This document shows positions 7,153 to 15,470 of a stretch of DNA of 44,289 nt, one piece after another. Positions within the stretch are counted from its first letter, which is position 1. Each line of letters begins with the position of its first letter. The notes below the pieces were generated by a model, which had not been told where the DNA came from, ran no database searches, and worked only from the letters and a program-made list of their open reading frames with translations. Source of the DNA: Bradyrhizobiaceae bacterium (GTDB lineage Bacteria; Pseudomonadota; Alphaproteobacteria; Rhizobiales; Aestuariivirgaceae); NCBI GenBank assembly GCA_947475225.1, contig CANJMQ010000029.1, positions 1 through 44,289 of the forward strand, read 5' to 3'. The position numbers and the translations under genes were made by a program.

Positions 7153-9944
7153 GCCTGCTGTCGTCATTCACCTTCATGACACCGGCGGCGCTTGGTGCGC
7201 TGCTGCTGCTGCCGGTGATCTGGTGGTTGCTGCGCTTCACGCCACCGCGCCCTGAAACCGTTCGCTTCCCGGCCATCCGTCTTCTGCTTGGCCTGCGCAA
7301 CCGCGAGGAGCAGCCGGACAAGACACCCTGGTGGCTGCTGCTGCTGCGCATGCTGCTCGCCGGTTTTGTCATTCTCGGCGTGTCGCAGCCGCTGTTTGCG
7401 CCGGGCCGCGTCGCCGAGCTGACGCAGGCGCCGCTGCTCGTCGTCGTCGATGACAGCTGGCCCGCCGCCAAGGACTGGCAGGCGCGGCAGGACGTGATGG
7501 CTGAAATCCTCGACAGCGCCGCCTCCTCGGGCACGCCGGTGACACTCGCCACATCGACACCGGAACTTCGGCCGCAATCGCTGGAGCCGGCTGCAGCCGC
7601 CACGCTCAAGGCACGCGCCGCTGCATTGCAGCCGCGCGCCTTCGAACCCGACCGCGCAGGATTTCTGAAAAGCCTGCAGGAGCCCTTCGGCAAATTGCAG
7701 GCGCTGCGGGTGATCTGGCTCTCGGACGGCATCGACGAGGGCAATGCCAGGGATTTCGCGGTCGGGCTTCTGGCTTTGGCGAATGGTACGGCCACCGTGT
7801 CAGTCGTGCTGCCTGGCACCTCACAGCTGCCGATGGCGCTGACCACGCCAACCTTCGACGGCGGACACATCAAGGTCACCGTGCTGCGCGCGCCGGGTGG
7901 TGCTGCACAAACGGCGCAGGTCACCGCGCTGGCCAGCAATGGCCGCAGCTTCGGCGACATTGTGGTCAAGTTCGGCGCCGGCGCCACCTCGGCCAATGGC
8001 GTAATCGACCTTCCAACCGAACTGCGCAACGAGATCGGCCGCATCGCCATCAAGGATGAGCGCAACGCCTCAGCGGTCTTCCTGATGGATGACCGCTGGC
8101 GGCGCAAGACGGTGGCCATGATGTCAGGCACGTCGTCCGAAATGTCGGAGCCGCTGTTGGCGCCTCTTTACTATGTGTCGCGCGCGCTTGATCCCTATGC
8201 CGAAGTGAGCCAACCCGACGACACCTCAGCCCTCAAGAGCCTTCTCGACCAGGGGCTGTCGATGCTGGTGCTCGCCGACATTGGGGTGCTGCCGGGTGAA
8301 CAGCAGGAGATGATCTCGCGCTGGGTGGACGGTGGTGGCGTGCTGGTGCGCTTTGCAGGCCCGCGTTTCGCCGGCGCCCAGGACGGCCTCGTGCCCGTGA
8401 CGCTCCGCCAGGGTGACCGGTCGCTGGGCAGCGCGTTGAGCTGGGAAACACCGCAACCCATGCAGCCCTTTCCGGAGAAGGGGCCCTTCGCCGGCCTGAC
8501 GCCGGACCCGTCCGTGAAGATCACCCGGCAAGTTCTGGCAGAACCCGATTCCGATCTGCCGGGCAAGGTCTGGGCGAGCCTCGCGGACGGCACGCCCCTC
8601 GTGACGGCAAAGAAGACAGGCAAGGGCCTGGTCGTGCTGTTCCACGTCACCGCCAATGCCGACTGGTCCAACCTTCCCGTGACCGGGCTGTTCGTCGACA
8701 TGCTGCGCCGCGTGCTCGATCTCGCGCCGGCGGCGGGTAGCGGCGTCACGAGCACTGCCACCGCGCCGGATGCCCAGGCCTATGCACCCTATCTGGCGCT
8801 CGACGGCTTCGGCGATCTTGCAAGCCCCTCGCCCGACATCCAGCCCATTCAGGCCGCGGCCATCGACAAGGCGCTGGCGAGCCCGGCAACGCCCCCCGGC
8901 CTCTACCGCCGCGGCGAGCAGGAACGCTCCATCAACATCACGCGCAGCGGCAGCATGCTGACACCGATCAGCGACCTTCCCGACGGCATCTCGCAGCGCG
9001 CGCTGGCGCCGTTGCCCGCCATTGCACTAGCGCCCTATGCCTTCAGCCTCGCAGCGCTGCTGTTCCTCACCGACTGCCTCGCCTCGCTGTTTCTGGGTGG
9101 CGGGCTGTCACGCATCCGGCAGCGCCGGGCCACCGTGGCGGGCCTGCTGGCAGTGTTCCTGATCGCCGCATGGCAGCCAGTTCCCGGCCACGCACAGTCA
9201 GCCGACGACTTCGCCATGCAGAACGCGCTGGAAACCCGCCTCGCCTATGTGAAGACCGGCGATGCCGAGATTGACAATATCAGCGAGGAAGGCCTCAAAG
9301 GCCTTGGCGAAATGTTGCGCGAGCGCACCTCCGTCAGCATCGGTGACCCTACCGGCGTCAACATCGAGCATGATGAACTGGTGTTCTTCCCGCTGCTCTA
9401 CTGGCCCATCCGCCCGCAGGCCACCGTGCCCTCGGACGCGGCGCTGGCCAGGATCGACGCCTACATGAAGGGTGGCGGCACCATATTCTTCGACCTGCGC
9501 GAAGATGGTTCGAGCGCTGATGCACTGAGCGATGGCGCCACAGCCTCCTCCGAGGCACTGCGCCGCATTCTCGCAAAGCTCGATATCCCGCCGCTTGAAC
9601 CGGTGCCGCCATCGCATGTGCTGACCAAGAGCTTCTACCTGCTCGACCGCTTTCCCGGACGCTATGACGGCGGCAAGCTGTGGGTGGAGCGCACCGACAG
9701 CGAGGGCGCGACGACTGGCAATACGGATGGCGTCAGCGGCATCATCATCGGCTCCAACGACTATGCCGCGGCCTGGGCGATGGACGTGAACGGCGACCCG
9801 CTTTACGCCTCCGTGCCCGGCAGCGACCGGCAGCGCGAGTTCGCCTTCCGAACCGGCATCAACATCGTGATGTATGCTCTCACCGGCAACTACAAGGCCG
9901 ACCAGGTCCATGTGCCCGACCTTCTTGACAGGCTGGGGCAGTGA
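7149..9944 (+). CDS. BatA/DUF4159 membrane protein
   Basis: Large membrane protein of 931 residues. The N terminus is a BatA-type domain with two membrane segments (ALGALLLLPVIWWLLRF near 12-28; LLLLRMLLAGFVILGVS near 59-75). A vWA-like domain follows at about 95-200 (LLVVVDDSW), then a class I amidotransferase-like fold at about 390-530 (GLSMLVLADIGVLPGEQQEMISRWVDGGGVLVRF) without an obvious catalytic triad. Further membrane segments lie around 620-690. The C-terminal DUF4159 domain is at about 710-925 (FFPLLYWPIRPQA, AYMKGGGTIFFDLRE). Start ATG at 7149 overlaps the DUF58 stop as ATGA. Probably a membrane partner of the MoxR/DUF58 system; the process served is unknown. Confidence 0.88.
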   Translation: MSLLSSFTFMTPAALGALLLLPVIWWLLRFTPPRPETVRFPAIRLLLGLRNREEQPDKTPWWLLLLRMLLAGFVILGVSQPLFAPGRVAELTQAPLLVVVDDSWPAAKDWQARQDVMAEILDSAASSGTPVTLATSTPELRPQSLEPAAAATLKARAAALQPRAFEPDRAGFLKSLQEPFGKLQALRVIWLSDGIDEGNARDFAVGLLALANGTATVSVVLPGTSQLPMALTTPTFDGGHIKVTVLRAPGGAAQTAQVTALASNGRSFGDIVVKFGAGATSANGVIDLPTELRNEIGRIAIKDERNASAVFLMDDRWRRKTVAMMSGTSSEMSEPLLAPLYYVSRALDPYAEVSQPDDTSALKSLLDQGLSMLVLADIGVLPGEQQEMISRWVDGGGVLVRFAGPRFAGAQDGLVPVTLRQGDRSLGSALSWETPQPMQPFPEKGPFAGLTPDPSVKITRQVLAEPDSDLPGKVWASLADGTPLVTAKKTGKGLVVLFHVTANADWSNLPVTGLFVDMLRRVLDLAPAAGSGVTSTATAPDAQAYAPYLALDGFGDLASPSPDIQPIQAAAIDKALASPATPPGLYRRGEQERSINITRSGSMLTPISDLPDGISQRALAPLPAIALAPYAFSLAALLFLTDCLASLFLGGGLSRIRQRRATVAGLLAVFLIAAWQPVPGHAQSADDFAMQNALETRLAYVKTGDAEIDNISEEGLKGLGEMLRERTSVSIGDPTGVNIEHDELVFFPLLYWPIRPQATVPSDAALARIDAYMKGGGTIFFDLREDGSSADALSDGATASSEALRRILAKLDIPPLEPVPPSHVLTKSFYLLDRFPGRYDGGKLWVERTDSEGATTGNTDGVSGIIIGSNDYAAAWAMDVNGDPLYASVPGSDRQREFAFRTGINIVMYALTGNYKADQVHVPDLLDRLGQ

Positions 9945-12001
9945 TGAACTGGAACATCACCTTTGAGCCGCTGCTGCCCTGGGCATTGATCGTGGCGATC
10001 GGCGTGGCGGGCGTGGCCCTGCTCATCGCACTTGCCCTGGGCCGGTCGCGTGGCATTTGGTTACGGGCTCTGTCCTTCGCGTTGATCGTGGCCGCGCTTG
10101 CCAATCCGGTGATCCGCAGCGAGCAGCGACAGCCCCTCCCCGACATCGCCGTCGCCGTGGTCGACCACTCACTAAGCCAGCAGAACGGCGATCGCCCGAA
10201 GCAGGCCGAAGCGGCCGTCACGGCCCTGAAGGAAGCCGTGGCGCGGCTTCCCAACACCGAACTCCGCACTGTCGAGGTGAAGTCCGGAGCGGGAAGCGAC
10301 GACGACGGCACGCGCGCCTTCGAGGCGCTGAACCGGGCGCTTGCCGACGTTCCGCCGGAACGCTTCGCTGGCGCCGTGATGATCACCGATGGCCAGGTCC
10401 ACGATGCACCGGCCGATCCGTCCAAGAGCGGCATCGGCGGCCCGTTGCATGCGCTCATCACCGGTTCGAAATCCGAAAAGGACCGCCAGATCGTCATCGA
10501 GAAGGCGCCACGCTTTGGCATCGTTGGCCAGCAACAGACCATCGCCTTCCGGCTTGATGAGGCCAACGGGCCCGGCCAGGTCGTTCCTGTCACCGTGACG
10601 GTGGACGGCGGCACGCCAACCACCATCGACGTCTCACCCGGGCAGACCGTCGATGTGCCCGTCACCGTCGACCACGCCGGCCAGAACATCGTGGAGATCA
10701 CGGCGCCGCCGCTCGACGGCGAGATTTCGCTGCAGAACAACCGTGCGGTCGCCGTCATCGAAGGCGTGCGCGACCGGCTGCGCGTGCTGCTGGTCTCGGG
10801 CGAGCCGCATCCTGGCGAGCGCACCTGGCGCAACCTGCTGAAGTCGGATGCATCCGTCGACCTCGTGCACTTCACCATTCTGCGTCCGCCCGAGAAGCAG
10901 GACGGCACGCCGACCAAGGAGCTTGCCCTCATCGCCTTCCCGACGCGCGAACTCTTCGTCGACAAGCTCGACCAGTTCGACCTCGTGATCTTCGACCGCT
11001 ACCGCCGCCAATCGGTGCTGCCCGCCGCCTACATGTTCAACATCGCGCAATATGTGAAGAACGGCGGCGCAGTGCTGATCGCCTCCGGCCCCGATCTCGC
11101 GGCGGATGACGGCCTCTACTCAACGCCGCTCTCCGACATCATGGCGGCGGTGCCCACGGGCGATGTGGTGGAAAAGCCGTTCAAGCCCGAACTCACCGGC
11201 CAGGGCAGGAAGCACCCGGTGACCAAGGATCTGCCGGGATCGGACGGAAAGGAGCCGAGCTGGGGCCGCTGGTTCCGCCTCGTCGATACCACCACCAATT
11301 CCGGTGAGACGGTAATGGCAGGGCCGGACGGCAAGCCGCTCCTCGTTCTGGCCCGCCAGGACAAGGGCCGGGTTGCGCAACTCCTCTCCGACCAGGGCTG
11401 GTTGTGGGCGCGCGGCTATGAGGGCGGCGGCCCGCAGACCGAACTGCTGCGCCGCCTCGCCCACTGGCTGATGAAGGAACCCGACCTTGAGGAAGAGGCC
11501 CTCACCGGTAAGCAGAAGGGCAACAGTCTCGTCATCGAGCGCCGCACCATGTCGGACAGCGCCGATCCGGTGACGGTGACGCTGCCCTCCGGCAAGACCG
11601 AGACGGTGAAGCTGGAGAAGGTGTCGCCCGGCCGTTTCGATGGTGCGGTGCCTGTGACCGAGGCCGGGCTGTACCGCCTGGCCGACGGCAAGCTGATGTC
11701 GGTGGCTGCGGCGGGCAGCGGCGAAGCCAAGGAAATGGCCAACCTTCGGGCCACAGCCGACGTCCTCGAACCCGTTGCCAAGGCCTCGGGCGGAGGTTTT
11801 GACTGGCTGGAGGATGGCATGCCGCAGGTCATCAAGGTGTCGGCCGGGCGCCAGATGGCGGGGGCCGGCTGGATCGGTCTGCGGGCCAACGACAAGTTCA
11901 GGGTCGAGACGGTGTCCGATACGCCGCTCTTCGCAACGCTGCTAAGCCTCGCAGTGATTCTGCTCGCCTTTGCTGGCATGTGGTACCGCGAGGGCCATTG
12001 A
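9944..12001 (+). CDS. Membrane protein with vWA/amidotransferase-like domains
   Basis: Last gene of the MoxR unit, 685 residues. Two membrane segments at the N terminus (LLPWALIVAIGVAGVALLIALAL; LRALSFALIVAALANPVI) lead to a vWA-like domain (DIAVAVVDHSLSQ, about 68-80; AVMITDGQVHDAP near 145). A beta-sandwich-like region follows, then an amidotransferase-like fold (LRVLLVSGEPHPGERTWRNLLK near 280; YVKNGGAVLIASGPDLA near 367). A single C-terminal membrane segment (LLSLAVILLAFAGMW) ends the protein, so the bulk is probably periplasmic. Either GTG 9941 or ATG 9944 could start it; the ATG overlaps the previous stop as TGATG and is preferred. The last 60 bases overlap the 3' end of the opposite-strand GNAT gene. 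Confidence 0.85.
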   Translation: MNWNITFEPLLPWALIVAIGVAGVALLIALALGRSRGIWLRALSFALIVAALANPVIRSEQRQPLPDIAVAVVDHSLSQQNGDRPKQAEAAVTALKEAVARLPNTELRTVEVKSGAGSDDDGTRAFEALNRALADVPPERFAGAVMITDGQVHDAPADPSKSGIGGPLHALITGSKSEKDRQIVIEKAPRFGIVGQQQTIAFRLDEANGPGQVVPVTVTVDGGTPTTIDVSPGQTVDVPVTVDHAGQNIVEITAPPLDGEISLQNNRAVAVIEGVRDRLRVLLVSGEPHPGERTWRNLLKSDASVDLVHFTILRPPEKQDGTPTKELALIAFPTRELFVDKLDQFDLVIFDRYRRQSVLPAAYMFNIAQYVKNGGAVLIASGPDLAADDGLYSTPLSDIMAAVPTGDVVEKPFKPELTGQGRKHPVTKDLPGSDGKEPSWGRWFRLVDTTTNSGETVMAGPDGKPLLVLARQDKGRVAQLLSDQGWLWARGYEGGGPQTELLRRLAHWLMKEPDLEEEALTGKQKGNSLVIERRTMSDSADPVTVTLPSGKTETVKLEKVSPGRFDGAVPVTEAGLYRLADGKLMSVAAAGSGEAKEMANLRATADVLEPVAKASGGGFDWLEDGMPQVIKVSAGRQMAGAGWIGLRANDKFRVETVSDTPLFATLLSLAVILLAFAGMWYREGH

Positions 12002-12505
12002 GCCCGGAACCTGCGCCAAGCCGGTTACGCCGGCCAGGGCGCCAGGCGTGAGTTCCACATAGAGGAATCGCCTGGGATCGACTGGCCCCGGTAGGCTGAT
12101 CAGCCCCTCCGGCAGCTTTGCGAAACCCACCTTGGCGTAATAGGGCTCATCGCCCACCAGCAGCACCAGACCATGACCCTGCGCCTTTGCCCGCGCCAGG
12201 CCCTCCTGCATAAGGGCGATGCCCAGCCCCAGGCCCTGCCGGTCCGGATGGACGGCCAGCGGCCCCAGCAGCAAGGCCGGCGCCTGCGTCGCGCCAATGG
12301 CCAGCGGCCAGAAGCTGATGGTGCCGGACAGGCCCACGCCCGTATCGCGCGTGACCAGCGACAGGCCCGGAACGGCACTGTTGCCTTCGCGCAGGCGATA
12401 GGAGGTCTTGCTGCGCCGATCTGAGCCGAAGGCCAGGTCAAGCAGGTGCTCGACGGATTGAAGATCGTTGGGGGTGGTATCGTCGCAGGCGGTGGGGCCA
12501 CACAT
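11942..12505 (-). CDS. GNAT family N-acetyltransferase (YhbS-like)
   Basis: A 187-residue GNAT protein. The acetyl-CoA binding motif A is LLLGPLAVHPDRQGLGLGIALMQEGLARAKAQG (about 80-112), with the Q-x-x-G-x-G/A signature as RQGLGLG, and motif B follows as LVLLVGDEPYYAKVGF. This matches the YhbS/COG3153 group of predicted acyltransferases; no substrate can be inferred. Start ATG 12503-12505 was chosen because the homology begins shortly after; an ATG 63 bases upstream adds residues with no family match. Its last 60 bases run antisense to the end of the large membrane protein gene, so the two transcripts converge and overlap. Confidence 0.85.
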   Translation of the reverse strand: MCGPTACDDTTPNDLQSVEHLLDLAFGSDRRSKTSYRLREGNSAVPGLSLVTRDTGVGLSGTISFWPLAIGATQAPALLLGPLAVHPDRQGLGLGIALMQEGLARAKAQGHGLVLLVGDEPYYAKVGFAKLPEGLISLPGPVDPRRFLYVELTPGALAGVTGLAQVPGSMALAVPHASKGEQNHCEA

Positions 12506-12719
12506 GGCTGTATCTCGGGACTTCAGGGCTTCACGGGTCGCCCGGAGCCCCGGACCACAAGACGGCAACGTCTCGTGCAGTAGGGATGACCGGACGCGTT
12601 CAGGCGCGCGGGCTGCCGCGCAGGGTGCGGGCTCGTCGTCGCAGGCTGATGGCGTGCTTCACGGTCATGATTTGCGAATTAGCTTGAACCGGACGGAACG
12701 TCAAGGTGGGGTAAATGTT

Positions 12720-13199
12720 TCACCAGACCTTCGCCGGGACGACGCCACCCAGGACCTCGTCGATGCGGCGCCGTGTGCCGGGCGTGGTGGTCTCGGGCAG
12801 CGCCGCCGCAGGAAAGAAGCGCGCCTCGGCAATCTCGGCATTGGGCGTGAAGCCCGCCTCGCGGAAGCGCCGGAGCACATAGCAGGCTACGTGATCACCC
12901 ACAAATTGGGCATCGTTGAGGTAAAAGCCATGAAGGACTGGCGCTTCCTCAGCGACAATTCCCCCCTCCTCCAGCACTTCGCGGATGGCGGAATCCACGA
13001 GCGTCTCGCCGCGCTCCACACCACCGCCCGGCAGCAGCCAACCCGGCGCATAGCCGTGGCGCACCAGCAGCACCTCCGGTGGCTCACCCTTGAGCACAAG
13101 CACGCGCGTTCCCAGCGTCATGCCCCGCGTCTGCCGGTAGGCGGCATGCAGGAGTGGCTTTACTGCGCGAAACAGCACGCGCTTTACGGTTTCGGGCAT
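12720..13199 (-). CDS. Nudix hydrolase
   Basis: A 159-residue Nudix protein. The Nudix box GGGVERGETLVDSAIREVLEEGGI (about residues 57-80) is complete, with the REVLEEGG core and the upstream Glu. It is preceded by TLGTRVLVLKGEPPEVLLVRHGYAPGWLLPGGG, a pattern common in house-cleaning NUDT/MutT-like enzymes. Substrate unknown. The gene starts at ATG 13197-13199, 73 bases from the divergent plus-strand gene at 13273, so that gap must hold both promoters. The N-terminal leader VKRVLFRAVKPLLHAAYRQTRG is basic and amphipathic, a recurring feature of alphaproteobacterial members. Confidence 0.88.
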   Translation of the reverse strand: MPETVKRVLFRAVKPLLHAAYRQTRGMTLGTRVLVLKGEPPEVLLVRHGYAPGWLLPGGGVERGETLVDSAIREVLEEGGIVAEEAPVLHGFYLNDAQFVGDHVACYVLRRFREAGFTPNAEIAEARFFPAAALPETTTPGTRRRIDEVLGGVVPAKVW

Positions 13200-13272
13200 T
13201 GTGACTGGTTAGCGCCTCGCGTCGTGCTCGCCAAGCTTGAGTTCCAAAGGCGCGCTTGTTAAGGCTCTCTGC

Positions 13273-14415
13273 ATGACCCAGTCCGTCGCCGTGCGCGCAG
13301 TACGTGGCAAGGAAGACCTCAAGGCCTTCCTCGACGTTCCTTTCGCGCTCTACGCCAAGGACCCCAACTGGGTTGCGCCGCTCTATGTCGAGCGCATGGA
13401 ACACCTCGATCCCGCGAAGAATCCTTATTATCAGCATGCCGAGGTCGAACTCTTCCTCGCCTTGCGCGGCGCCAGGCCCGTAGGCCGCATCTCGGCCCAG
13501 CTCTGCCGCCTGCGCAGCGAGCGCTACAACGATGGCGTCGGCCAGTTCGGCTTTCTCGAGGCCGAAAACGATCCCGCAGTCTTCGCAGCGTTGTTTGAGT
13601 CCGCGGCAGACTGGCTGAAGCAGCGCGGCGCGACCACGATCCAGGGGCCGTTCAGCTTTTCGATCAATGACGAGACGGGTCTGCTCATCGACGGGTTCGA
13701 CACACCGCCCTCGGTAATGATGGGCCATGGCCTGCCCTATTACGCCATGCGGATGGAAGAGTCCGGGTTCACCAAGGCCAAGGATGTGATTGCATATGAT
13801 TTCATCCACAAGGGTGAAATGCCGCGCGCGCTGAATTCCGCCTACAGGAAGGCACTCGCCGACAAGGACGTGACGCTTCGCCCGCTCGACAAGAAGCAGT
13901 TGATGAAGGAACTGCAGATCGTCGTCTCCATCGCCAATGACGCATGGTCGGACAACTGGGGCTTCGTGCCCTGGACCGAGGAGGAGATGACGGCACTTGC
14001 CAACAATCTCAAGATGCTGGTGACCGGCGATTACATTGCAATCGCTGAATACAAGGGCGAGCCAGTCGCCATGGCCATCACGCTGCCCAACATCAATGAC
14101 TGGATCGCCGGCCTCAATGGCAAGCTGCTGCCCTTCGGCTGGACGAAGCTCGCGTGGAGTCTCTATGCCAGACCCCCGGAGGCCGTGCGCATGCCGCTGA
14201 TGGGGCTTCGCAGGAAATATCACGGAACGCCGCTGGGCGCGGTGCTCGGCATGGCGGCGATCGGGCGGGTGATGAAATATCACTTGGGCCGCGGCACAAA
14301 GCGTGGCGAGGCCTCATGGATCCTCGAGGACAACATGCCGATGCGCCGCATGATCGAGAGTTTCGGTGGCCTCCCTTACAAGACCTACCGTGTCTATGAG
14401 AAGTTAATCGGTTAG
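13273..14415 (+). CDS. GNAT-fold acyltransferase, candidate bacterial ceramide synthase (bCerS)
   Basis: A 380-residue protein of the large GNAT-like group often annotated only as N-acetyltransferase or YghO-like. The N-terminal block, VRAVRGKEDLKAFLDVPFALY and then PNWVAPLYVERMEHLDPAKNP (about 7-51), is characteristic of this group. A second conserved block is GPFSFSINDETGLLIDGF (near 120) and a third is IAIAEYKGEPVAMAITLPNIN (near 255). In Caulobacter a GNAT-type acyltransferase, bCerS, N-acylates the sphingoid intermediate and is encoded close to spt. Here the gene opens the plus-strand arm of a locus that converges on spt. The ceramide synthase role is inferred from context and family resemblance. 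Start ATG at 13273; in-frame codons upstream look non-coding. Confidence 0.72.
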   Translation: MTQSVAVRAVRGKEDLKAFLDVPFALYAKDPNWVAPLYVERMEHLDPAKNPYYQHAEVELFLALRGARPVGRISAQLCRLRSERYNDGVGQFGFLEAENDPAVFAALFESAADWLKQRGATTIQGPFSFSINDETGLLIDGFDTPPSVMMGHGLPYYAMRMEESGFTKAKDVIAYDFIHKGEMPRALNSAYRKALADKDVTLRPLDKKQLMKELQIVVSIANDAWSDNWGFVPWTEEEMTALANNLKMLVTGDYIAIAEYKGEPVAMAITLPNINDWIAGLNGKLLPFGWTKLAWSLYARPPEAVRMPLMGLRRKYHGTPLGAVLGMAAIGRVMKYHLGRGTKRGEASWILEDNMPMRRMIESFGGLPYKTYRVYEKLIG

Positions 14416-14430
14416 GCCCCACCCGCGTGA

Positions 14431-14447
14431 GGCAGCGAAGCGCTGCC
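14431..14447 (+). other. Perfect hairpin between acyltransferase and metallophosphoesterase genes
   Basis: GGCAGCG and CGCTGCC form a perfect 7-bp stem with loop AAG, 15 bases after the acyltransferase stop. There is no T-run, so it is not a typical terminator; it may be an RNA-stabilising or processing hairpin. Its position favours the downstream start at 14487 over GTG 14427. Confidence 0.5.
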
Positions 14448-14486
14448 CATCAAGTCCGATCGCAACTCAGAAACCCGCTGTCCCCC

Positions 14487-15407
14487 GTGTTCACGCTCGC
14501 TCATCTCTCAGACCTTCACCTCGGGCCCCTGCCCAAGGGCTCGGCGTACCGGCATTTTGCCGTCAAGCGCGCCGTAGGCGTGATGAACTGGCGGCTCAAC
14601 CGCAACCGGATTCACAACCCCGACGTCGCACTGGCCATCGCCGCCGACATCACCCGCAATGCGCCCGATCACGTGGCCCTGACGGGCGACATCGTGAACG
14701 TCGCGGCACGCGCGGAATTCGCGGCGGCGGCGCGCTGGCTGCAGGCCTTCGGCGCCCCCGACTGGATCAGTTTCGTGCCCGGCAACCATGACTGCTACGT
14801 GCGCGTGGCCTGGCAGCACGGCCTCGCGCACCTTGCGCCCTACATGCTGGGCGACATGCGCGTGCCACTCACCCAGGAGACGGCGCAGATCGCCACGCCA
14901 TTCCCCTATGTGAGGCTGCGCCGAAACGTGGCCGTCATCGGCGTCTCCTCCGGCTTGCCGCAGCCCCTGCACCGGGCCAGCGGCCAGCTCGGGCACATCC
15001 AGCTGAAGTCGCTGGCCTACCTCCTGTCGGACCTTCGCGAGCGCGGCTATGCAAGGGTGGTGATGATCCACCATCCGCCGCTTCCGGGCCTCGCCCGCCC
15101 GCGAAAGGCACTCATCGACGCGGGACCCCTGCGCGACGTTCTGGAGGAACAGGGTGCCGAACTCGTGCTGCACGGGCACAACCACGAACACATGCTGAAC
15201 ACGCTGAATTCGCGCTTCGGCGCGGTGCATGTTCTGGGTGTGCCGTCCGCCTCGACCGTCGCGGACGAGCACCACCCGGTGGCCGCCTGGAACCTCTACC
15301 GAATCCAGCGCCAGGCCGGAAAATGGCAGATCGACGTGTCGATCCGCAGCTATGACCCGGCCAGCCGGCAGATCGGCACCCTCACCGAATTCGCCCTTTC
15401 TTCCTGA
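14487..15407 (+). CDS. Calcineurin-like metallophosphoesterase
   Basis: A 306-residue phosphoesterase with every metal-site motif intact: HLSDLHLG (residues 5-12), ALTGDIVN, FVPGNHDCY, MIHHPP and LHGHNHEH. Related enzymes cleave cyclic nucleotides or lipid-linked phosphoesters (CpdA, LpxH/LpxG-like), so the class alone does not give the substrate. Position between the candidate ceramide synthase and the LptFG pair suggests a lipid-phosphate or headgroup reaction, which is inference. The start is uncertain. GTG 14487 places the first beta strand at the N terminus as in relatives; GTG 14427 would add 20 residues that overlap a perfect hairpin and look non-coding. No strong ribosome site is visible at either. 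Confidence 0.87.
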   Translation: MFTLAHLSDLHLGPLPKGSAYRHFAVKRAVGVMNWRLNRNRIHNPDVALAIAADITRNAPDHVALTGDIVNVAARAEFAAAARWLQAFGAPDWISFVPGNHDCYVRVAWQHGLAHLAPYMLGDMRVPLTQETAQIATPFPYVRLRRNVAVIGVSSGLPQPLHRASGQLGHIQLKSLAYLLSDLRERGYARVVMIHHPPLPGLARPRKALIDAGPLRDVLEEQGAELVLHGHNHEHMLNTLNSRFGAVHVLGVPSASTVADEHHPVAAWNLYRIQRQAGKWQIDVSIRSYDPASRQIGTLTEFALSS

Positions 15408-15470
15408 GCGGGGGGTGGCTAGATTGCAATCGTCACCGAGCCCCCCCTCTCCCGGAAGCTGAAACCCGCC

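Noticed and set aside
6848-8131. A 427-codon open frame on the minus strand
   Set aside because: Antisense to the DUF58 and BatA/DUF4159 genes; Ser/Arg-rich translation without motifs. Treated as a shadow.
13084-14283. A 399-codon open frame on the minus strand
   Set aside because: Covers the conserved acyltransferase gene on the other strand and part of the Nudix gene in another frame; no domain seen.
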